This document shows positions 49,152-55,905 of a DNA stretch of 55,905 bases, in pieces. Position 1 is the first letter of the stretch; each line of letters starts with the position of its first letter. The stretch lies in NCBI GenBank assembly GCA_009885745.1, contig VFKC01000017.1, positions 1 through 55,905 on the forward strand. Reading direction: 5' to 3'. The translations under genes and the position numbers were made by a program. Below the pieces are notes generated by a model that was not told the origin of the DNA, searched no databases, and saw only the letters and a program-made list of their open reading frames with translations. The stretch comes from Actinomycetota bacterium (GTDB lineage Bacteria; Actinomycetota; Actinomycetes; S36-B12; UBA5976).

Positions 49152-50185
49152 TACTTTTGCCTGCCAATCAAACGTGCACGCCTAATATCAGTGCGTTGAT
49201 TTTCCGTTAAGTGACATCTTGAAGCGTGTTCTAGAGATATCAGCGAAAGTTGTGGTCGCTCATGTTCGCACAAATCATCACCGACTAACTGCTTGAAGGC
49301 ACAACGTGGGGCGAACACACAGCCCGATGGCAAATTAATAAGTGACGGTGGATTGCCAGGAATTGGATCTAAGTGGGCATTCTTTGCAGAAATCTGCGGG
49401 ATGGATGCAATCAAACCCCAGGTATATGGCATAGCTGGTTCATAAAAGATTTCACGCACTGGCGCATGCTCAACAGCGCTACCGCCGTACATGACCACTA
49501 CTTCATCAGCCATGTCCGCAACTACGCCTAGGTCATGAGTAATCAGAATGATTGCAGTGCCAAATTCCTTTTGCAAATCTTTGAGCAACTCAAGAATCTG
49601 CGCCTGGACGGTCACATCAAGTGCAGTCGTTGGTTCATCAGCAATCAACAACTCTGGATTATTAATCAGGGACATCCCAATCATTACCCTTTGGCGCATC
49701 CCACCCGAAAGTTGATGCGGATACTCGTTCATCCGTTGATCTACATCGGGAATACCAACGCGTTCAAGCATCGCTTTTACTCTGACCTGTGCCTGCTTCT
49801 TATCAATATCATGATGGACTTGCACAGCCTCGACGAGCTGGTCGCCGATTCGGAAAAACGGATGCAACGAACTCAATGGATCTTGGAAAATCATTGCCAT
49901 TCGATCGCCACGCAACTTACGCACGGATTCTGGATCTGCGCCAATCAGTTGTTGACCGTCGAAATAAACTTCACCAGAAACCTTGGCATTCATTCCTGCT
50001 ACCAGACCCATAAGCGCCATACTCGAAACACTTTTACCCGAACCGGATTCTCCTACGATTGCCAAAGTCTTGCCGCGCTTTAGATCATACGAAAGATCAT
50101 TTACTGCGCTAACGAGTCCATCATCTGTAGCAAATTCAACATAAAGATTTCTGACACTCAGTAACACTTCGTCAGTCTCGCTCAT
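49151..50185 (-). CDS. oppD: Oligopeptide ABC transporter ATP-binding protein (OppD-type)
   Basis: GESGSGKSVSSMALMGL, LSGGMRQRVMIGMSLINNPELLIADEPTTALD. Confidence 0.95.
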   Translation of the reverse strand: MSETDEVLLSVRNLYVEFATDDGLVSAVNDLSYDLKRGKTLAIVGESGSGKSVSSMALMGLVAGMNAKVSGEVYFDGQQLIGADPESVRKLRGDRMAMIFQDPLSSLHPFFRIGDQLVEAVQVHHDIDKKQAQVRVKAMLERVGIPDVDQRMNEYPHQLSGGMRQRVMIGMSLINNPELLIADEPTTALDVTVQAQILELLKDLQKEFGTAIILITHDLGVVADMADEVVVMYGGSAVEHAPVREIFYEPAMPYTWGLIASIPQISAKNAHLDPIPGNPPSLINLPSGCVFAPRCAFKQLVGDDLCEHERPQLSLISLEHASRCHLTENQRTDIRRARLIGRQK

Positions 50186-51171
50186 TGCAACCTCACCCTC
50201 GGGTCAATAGCTGCATATAGGAGGTCAACCACAATGTTGGCAACAATCACAAATGTCGCTGCTACTAAAGTCGTGGCTGTAATCGTTGGTAAGTCATACT
50301 CTGTGACCGCGCCGATAGCCAAGCGGCCTAACCCAGGTAGGCCAAAGATATATTCGGTAATTACTGCTCCACCTAATAGGCCTGCCAAATCAAGACCTGC
50401 ACTCGTGACAATCGGGGTTAACCCAGCGCGCAATGCATGTTTGCGCAAGACTATTTTTTCTGGAAGTCCCTTAGCGCGTGCTGTCCGGATGTAGTCCTCA
50501 CTCATAGTGTCGAGCATCTGCGAACGCGTTAGCCGAGTGTAATAAGCCGCATAAAGAATCGCTAAAGAGATCCATGGCAAGATCATGGTTTGCAGGAATT
50601 GCAAGGTGTCAACATTCGGTCCCACATAACTTGGGTAGGGCAAAATGTTCCATCTAACAACCACGAAAATCAACATCAATATGCCGATGAAGAAAACTGG
50701 TAACGAGTAGCCAACCAAAGTCACGCCCATGATTGCGCGATCTTGCCATTTACCCTTTTTGCGGGCGGCATAAATTCCAGTCGAAATACCGCCGACCATC
50801 CAGAGCACGAATGCGCCAAGTGCTAAGTAAATAGTTACTGGCAGCGACGTGACGATCATGTCGGTAACTTGCTCACCATTTCGGAATGAATATCCAAGAC
50901 AAGGTGCGTCGCAATTAAAAGTCGCCGTCCCCGAACCGTATGTGCGACCTGCGAATATGCCCTTAATCCACTCAAGATACTGAGTTATTAAAGGTTGATC
51001 TAAACCAAGTCGAATCCGGTTTGCCTCAATAGTCGCAGGCGAACAAGTCTTGCCACAGGTTAGTCGCGCTGGATCAGTTGGTACCGCATTAAAAAGTAAG
51101 AACGTAACAATACTCAGGATGGTCAACATAAATACCATCAACATGATTCGTCTGACTATGTAGGGAAACAA
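50182..51171 (-). CDS. oppB: Oligopeptide ABC transporter permease (OppB-type)
   Basis: MFPYIVRRIMLMVFMLTILSIVTFLLFNAVPTDPAR; YIRTARAKGLPEKIVLRKHALR EAA-loop. Confidence 0.95.
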   Translation of the reverse strand: MFPYIVRRIMLMVFMLTILSIVTFLLFNAVPTDPARLTCGKTCSPATIEANRIRLGLDQPLITQYLEWIKGIFAGRTYGSGTATFNCDAPCLGYSFRNGEQVTDMIVTSLPVTIYLALGAFVLWMVGGISTGIYAARKKGKWQDRAIMGVTLVGYSLPVFFIGILMLIFVVVRWNILPYPSYVGPNVDTLQFLQTMILPWISLAILYAAYYTRLTRSQMLDTMSEDYIRTARAKGLPEKIVLRKHALRAGLTPIVTSAGLDLAGLLGGAVITEYIFGLPGLGRLAIGAVTEYDLPTITATTLVAATFVIVANIVVDLLYAAIDPRVRLQ

Positions 51172-51226
51172 GATAGGCCTTTCCTACAAGTTATAAATCT
51201 CGAAATAAAACTTCAATTGCCTAACC

Positions 51227-51281
51227 CTAAGTCAAAGTGTGTGGACGCTCGCATTGAACGCCCACACACTCATTGACTTAG
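51227..51281 (-). other. Intercistronic hairpin between oppA and oppB
   Basis: CTAAGTCAA/TTGACTTAG (9 bp) + 2-nt bulge + AGTGTGTGG/CCACACACT (9 bp), starting 3 nt after the oppA stop; no T-tract. Confidence 0.85.
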
Positions 51282-51284
51282 TTC

Positions 51285-52997
51285 TTACTGAGATACAGAA
51301 AGAGCGCCGTATGGGTACGAACCGTATGGTCCCCAAATGTATGCACCTTGGACCATTGATCCTTGGATGCGTTGCTCTTTACCGAACCGAGTTGGGATTA
51401 CCAGTGCGAGTTCGGCAGCCTTAACGTTAAGGGCTTGCCATGCTGCAGCTTGCTCAACACGATCAGCGATTGCCTTTGCCGCATCTGACTCAGCAGTGAA
51501 TGCCTTGTCATCAAACTGCGACAAATTGAATCCGCCACCAGGAGTGAACAACTCAGGCAACACTGTTGATGCGTTTGACCAGTCAGGTCCCCATCCACCT
51601 GCAGACAGTGATCCCTGCTTGGCTGGATCGAGAACTACACCGTAGTAAGCGCCAACTTCAATTGGATTTGGCTTAACCACGATGCCAGCGCGGGCCATTG
51701 CAGCCACAATTGCTGATGCAGACTTGTCTGCTGTTGGGCTCTGACCATAGTCAAACACGATTGGGTTCGGGAACTTTTCGCCAGATTCAGCAATAAGTTT
51801 CTTAGCCAATGCCACATTTCCAGTGTCTGGAATTGCTTCGCCTAGCAAACCATCCCATAGGCCAGTTGCGGCATAATCTTGGCCGATGTTTGGCTTAACA
51901 ACACCATCAGCATCATCACCGGCGTACTTACCACCGGCAATTTTGCGAAGATCAGCACGATTTAGCGCAGCCAGCATTGCCTGGCGGTGCTTCACATTCG
52001 GAACCTTCTTGGTGTTGATCGCGATGTAACGAACATACGGATCGTAATCATTCAAGCGACGATTAGTGTATTTAGCATCACCAAAGATGACTGCTAACTG
52101 AGTTGGGTCGACACCATCAGGCGAGATCGCCATTGCATCTTTGCCAGAATCCTTCATCAAGCGTTGAGTCAAAAGTGGCTGAGCGATTGAGAATACATAC
52201 TCGATTGAATCCGGGAATGCCGGACGAATTGGATCTGTGTCTTTTGACCACTGATCGTTGCGCACAAGAACTAGCTTGCTATTCTTCACATAAGAGGCAA
52301 TCTTGTATGGACCATTGGACAATACCGAATCGTCATACCTTTCGCCTGTATCAGCGTCTTTACGCACTGGCGCAAATGCACTCAAAGTAACCGCATAGTT
52401 GAAGTCAGCCGTTGGCGCACCTAAGTTAAAAGTGAGCTTATTTCCATCACAGACAACTGCCTTGTCGAATAAGGTTTGCTGTGCGGCTGAGGCCTTGTAT
52501 GGTCCTGGGTACTCCGAGACACCATCTGCCTTTGGAATATCCAAAAGTGAGATTGCGTAAGTTGGGCCATCTGTGATGACATCAGTTGCAAAGGTACGCG
52601 AGACCCCATACGCCACATCAGCACAAGTAACTGGCTTACCATCTTCCCACTTCACTCCGTCGCGAAGTGTGAATTCCCAAGTCTTACCGCCATCGCTAGC
52701 GGTACCGGTATCTGTTGCAAGGTCAGCCTGAATTTGGCTAGCTGCATTATTGTCCTTAGTCATTGCGTATTGAGTTAGGGTGCGGTTTAGGAAACCACTA
52801 GCGAATGCTAGATCTTCACCCGTGTAGTTGCGCTGTGGGTCTAAGTGCAAAATCTGCTCAGCCGCAGTAAGGATGTACAGGGTTCCGCCTGCGGTACCGC
52901 TTTGTGAATTATTGTCACTCTTGCTTGAGCAAGCTGACAAAAGCAGTGCCACAGACGCCACACCTACGCCGAAGCGAATGTTGGTCGTCTTATTCAT
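51285..52997 (-). CDS. oppA: Oligopeptide ABC transporter substrate-binding lipoprotein (family 5)
   Basis: Lipobox VALLLSACSSKSDN; SBP_bac_5 features (WEFTLRDGVKWEDGKPVTCADVAYGVSR). Confidence 0.95.
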   Translation of the reverse strand: MNKTTNIRFGVGVASVALLLSACSSKSDNNSQSGTAGGTLYILTAAEQILHLDPQRNYTGEDLAFASGFLNRTLTQYAMTKDNNAASQIQADLATDTGTASDGGKTWEFTLRDGVKWEDGKPVTCADVAYGVSRTFATDVITDGPTYAISLLDIPKADGVSEYPGPYKASAAQQTLFDKAVVCDGNKLTFNLGAPTADFNYAVTLSAFAPVRKDADTGERYDDSVLSNGPYKIASYVKNSKLVLVRNDQWSKDTDPIRPAFPDSIEYVFSIAQPLLTQRLMKDSGKDAMAISPDGVDPTQLAVIFGDAKYTNRRLNDYDPYVRYIAINTKKVPNVKHRQAMLAALNRADLRKIAGGKYAGDDADGVVKPNIGQDYAATGLWDGLLGEAIPDTGNVALAKKLIAESGEKFPNPIVFDYGQSPTADKSASAIVAAMARAGIVVKPNPIEVGAYYGVVLDPAKQGSLSAGGWGPDWSNASTVLPELFTPGGGFNLSQFDDKAFTAESDAAKAIADRVEQAAAWQALNVKAAELALVIPTRFGKEQRIQGSMVQGAYIWGPYGSYPYGALSVSQ

Positions 52998-53053
52998 AAC
53001 TTGGCCTCCAAGGTTTTCGATTTCTCGAACTAGTTTGGTTTGGGTCTTTACTA

Positions 53054-53085
53054 TTCTGATTTCCCAGTTATCTGCGAAATCAGAA
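53054..53085 (-). other. Intercistronic hairpin between oppC and oppA
   Basis: 10-bp perfect stem TTCTGATTTC/GAAATCAGAA, 12-nt loop, starting a few nt after the oppC stop. Confidence 0.75.
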
Positions 53086-53087
53086 AT

Positions 53088-54071
53088 CTACATGCGCCCT
53101 GCTTTCGGGTCTAACGCATCACGAAGCGCATCACCTAGCAGGTTGAACGACAATACCGCGGCTAGCAGCATTGTTAAGGGAACAAAGAAATAGAAGGGAT
53201 CGACACTGAAGTAACTAACTGACTCTTGCAACATAGAGCCCCAAGTTGCAGTTGGCGGTAGTACTGAAATTCCCAGGAATGCCAGCGTTGCTTCGGCGCC
53301 AATCAACCCTGGCAGTGCGATGGTCGTGTAAATCAGAATTGGCCCCCACAGGTTTGGCAGAAGTTCCTTAAACAAAATTCGTCGGTTACTCGAACCGATA
53401 GAAATTGCCGCCTCAACAAATTCACGTTCGCGCAAAGAGAGAACTTGGCCTCTGATTAGGCGGGCTAGATAGGGCCAACCAAAAACGCTCAGCACCAGAA
53501 TTAAGGTTACAATTCTGGATGAATTTCCTTCCGGTATTCCAAAACTGGCAATGCGTTGTTCGAGCACTGGTGACATCGCAATAATCACCAGCAATAAAGG
53601 GAAGGCCAGTGTTATGTCCATGACTCTGCTTAAGAAAGTATCAAGTCGACCGCGCGAATTACCGGCGAGGATTCCAATAACCACTCCAGTAACTACTGTG
53701 ATTGCGGTGGCCGTGACAGCAATAAATAAGGAGATACGCGATCCATATAAAAGGCGAGCCAAGATGTCACGTCCTGTTAGTGGCTCAATCCCAAGAGGGT
53801 GAGCTAATGAAACTCCCCCGAACCTACCGCTTGGCAATCCGCCGTCATCGCTAAGCAAAGCGGAATTGAATTCATAAGGATCAATCTTTAATACGTTACA
53901 AATAAGTGGGGCGAAAATTGCGATAAATGCGATGAAGATTAAAATCGCCATACAAACTTTGGCGACCCTGTCCCGGCGCAAACGTAACCAAGCAATTTGA
54001 GTTAGTGTCCGGCCAACGGTCACAGTCACAGACTGAGGAACCTCTAGAACATCATTGTTCTTGCGTGCCAT
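53088..54071 (-). CDS. oppC: Oligopeptide ABC transporter permease (OppC-type)
   Basis: N-terminal single TM, HPLGIEPLTGRDILARLLYGSRISL, EAAISIGSSNRRILFKELLPN EAA-loop. Confidence 0.95.
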   Translation of the reverse strand: MARKNNDVLEVPQSVTVTVGRTLTQIAWLRLRRDRVAKVCMAILIFIAFIAIFAPLICNVLKIDPYEFNSALLSDDGGLPSGRFGGVSLAHPLGIEPLTGRDILARLLYGSRISLFIAVTATAITVVTGVVIGILAGNSRGRLDTFLSRVMDITLAFPLLLVIIAMSPVLEQRIASFGIPEGNSSRIVTLILVLSVFGWPYLARLIRGQVLSLREREFVEAAISIGSSNRRILFKELLPNLWGPILIYTTIALPGLIGAEATLAFLGISVLPPTATWGSMLQESVSYFSVDPFYFFVPLTMLLAAVLSFNLLGDALRDALDPKAGRM

Positions 54072-54198
54072 AAATATGCGTGACCTTCACTAATCGGACT
54101 TGTCTTGAATACTAGATTAAAACTGCCGTATTACACAGGGTTACTAGCCAATGTGACAAGTATGTTACTTATGCCAAATTCATGAGGTTGGCTTGTTA

Positions 54199-55905
54199 TC
54201 ATTCCGAATTGTTTTTTCCTATGTTTACCAGATCGTAACTACTGCCTAAACCTTGTTGGACATAGACATTTACCAATTTACTGCCACGAAATAACACAAT
54301 ACGGTCGGTTGCGTACGGCAGATAGACCGCTTTGGATTCAATCTCAATAGCAAGTTCAGAACTAAGTGAAGCCAAAGTTTCATAGTTCGCAATAACGCCG
54401 AGCTTGTCTAAAAGATCATTTAACTGTTCATCAGATAGTTGAGCAAGATTTCTATTTGCATAATCGGTTATGTTTCGCCCATCAACAACAGGACTCCAGA
54501 AGGCACTCGCGGAGAGGTAATCTGGCCCGATTTTTGTCATCATGATTCCGATATTGCGTTCTTTGATGTTTTCTGGTGAACCAATTCCTAAAGTGAAATA
54601 ATCTGCGAAATTTGTATACCGCACCGGATCAACGACAATCCCAATTCTGGCTAAACTTCGCTGGACTGATAAATATATGTTCCGACCGATCCCGAGATCA
54701 AGATAAGCCATACCAATTTCGAATCCATCCGGATACCCGCATTCGCTCAGTTTTTGCCGAGCCTTGATTAGATTTCCAGTACTCTCAGCGCCGGTTGGGA
54801 AGTTGTTTTGATTTGGAGCATATCCAGGTACCCCACGCGGGATTAATGAATGAGCAATACTCGAAACTAAATTCCCGCCTCGAGCCCGCTGGAGATCTTT
54901 TTTATTCAGTGCGAAAAAAATCGCTTCTCGACAGCGAACATTATCTAACGGTGTGACACTCGAGGAGAGCGCCAAAACATTAGTTGAATTGCTAGCCACC
55001 AAATCCACCTGCCTGGAATGATCCGGTGAACTTAACACCCAAGAGCTACTGGCTGCACCCAATCCCGAATTTAACTTCAGGTCAATTGCACCTTTAACTA
55101 ACGCATGATCCACAGAAGCATCCGTGCCATACAGACGCCAAGTCATCGCTTTAACTTTAGGGCTTCTAATTGGGTCGGTAACTTGTTGCCAGAAGGGATT
55201 GCGGACAAACTTTGCAATTTCCTTGGTCTTTTTCACCTGCAGCTTGAAAGGGCCATTAGATGCCGGATTTGCAGCGTAAGCTAATTTCTGTTGTCGCATT
55301 TCAATGTCTCTAGCACGTTGAATTGGTGCAAATTGACTTGAAGCTAGCACTCGATCAAAGTCTCCACATGACCTAGTTAGTTCAAAAACAATTTTGAATT
55401 TCCCGGAAGTGCTAATCGATTTAAGGTGTGGGTACTTCTTTTTGAAAGGTCCTTGGTAATCAGGTGTGCCATCACTGCAATTACTTAACAGACAAAGAAT
55501 GCTGTTTGAAACAGGGGCTTGCAAATAGCTGGCATACAGACGTTCAATTGAATACCGCACATCGCCAGCGGTGACGATAGTGCCGTCATCCCAGCGCACA
55601 TCTTCACGCAGATTAAAAGTCCACACTTTGGCATCCTGCGAAATATCTGGATAACCAGCGGCTAAATCTGGAACGACTTCAAGCCCAGCCTCACCTGGTG
55701 CACCCGTAAAGGACATTAAGTTACGTGAATAGGTTCGGTGAATGACCGCACACCACGAATCGAAACTTAGCCCAGGGTCAAGGGAGTCACAACGCTTTGA
55801 TGAACCTAATTTCAATTCGGCCATTTCATCCGCATCATTTCCGACCAGACCATAAAGTGCTGCGTTTAAACCACCTTCGACATTCTTTGAAGGTGAAGAC
55901 CCAGA
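54199..55905 (-). CDS. Second family 5 extracellular substrate-binding protein (5' end outside window)
   Basis: WTFNLREDVRWDDGTIVTAGDVRYSIERL; frame stays open from 55824 to the window edge (SGSSPSKNVEGGLNAALYGLVGNDADE-M...). Confidence 0.9.
   Translation of the reverse strand, partial: SGSSPSKNVEGGLNAALYGLVGNDADEMAELKLGSSKRCDSLDPGLSFDSWCAVIHRTYSRNLMSFTGAPGEAGLEVVPDLAAGYPDISQDAKVWTFNLREDVRWDDGTIVTAGDVRYSIERLYASYLQAPVSNSILCLLSNCSDGTPDYQGPFKKKYPHLKSISTSGKFKIVFELTRSCGDFDRVLASSQFAPIQRARDIEMRQQKLAYAANPASNGPFKLQVKKTKEIAKFVRNPFWQQVTDPIRSPKVKAMTWRLYGTDASVDHALVKGAIDLKLNSGLGAASSSWVLSSPDHSRQVDLVASNSTNVLALSSSVTPLDNVRCREAIFFALNKKDLQRARGGNLVSSIAHSLIPRGVPGYAPNQNNFPTGAESTGNLIKARQKLSECGYPDGFEIGMAYLDLGIGRNIYLSVQRSLARIGIVVDPVRYTNFADYFTLGIGSPENIKERNIGIMMTKIGPDYLSASAFWSPVVDGRNITDYANRNLAQLSDEQLNDLLDKLGVIANYETLASLSSELAIEIESKAVYLPYATDRIVLFRGSKLVNVYVQQGLGSSYDLVNIGKNNSE

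Noticed and set aside
1-55905. CRISPR arrays, IS elements, prophage or toxin-antitoxin modules
   Set aside because: No regularly spaced repeats, transposase/integrase motifs or small paired toxin-like ORFs were recognised.

Overview
This 55.9 kb window is from an actinobacterial chromosome. Low-to-moderate GC, very tight gene packing and gene content suggest a streamlined, possibly freshwater acI-like lineage; that placement is inference. I see almost no mobile content: no CRISPR, phage or IS element. The left half (about 0.2-27 kb) follows, from memory, the M. tuberculosis Rv3193c-Rv3211 order: UPF0182, PDZ/Lon-like protease, DUF2342, E1-like protein, ABC1 kinase, uvrD2, mycoredoxin, nudC, adnB, adnA, moeZ, DUF3107, ferritin-like, rhlE. 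The right half (about 28-46 kb) resembles the Rv1232c-Rv1170 region: MgtE_N/CBS, DUF1003, mrp, tatB, htrA, O-methyltransferase, DUF3117, LOG, dapE, dapD, dapC, ferredoxin, mshB. An S9 peptidase and an oligopeptide ABC transporter operon with two substrate-binding proteins follow. The region most worth a second look is the divergent intergenic area 7490-7920. It holds a long hairpin plus T6 with a competing third arm (candidate attenuator or sRNA terminator) and a cluster of DnaA-box-like 9-mers, next to an orphan RRE/E1-like (ThiF) protein of unknown function. Other items are intercistronic hairpins at stop codons in the opp operon, a 17-bp tandem repeat duplicating the 3' end of the DUF3117 gene, a possible AUC start for the DEAD-box helicase, a pseudokinase-flippase fusion, and recurrent 4-bp stop/stop overlaps between convergent genes. 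I did not find convincing evidence of a wholly new multi-gene system.
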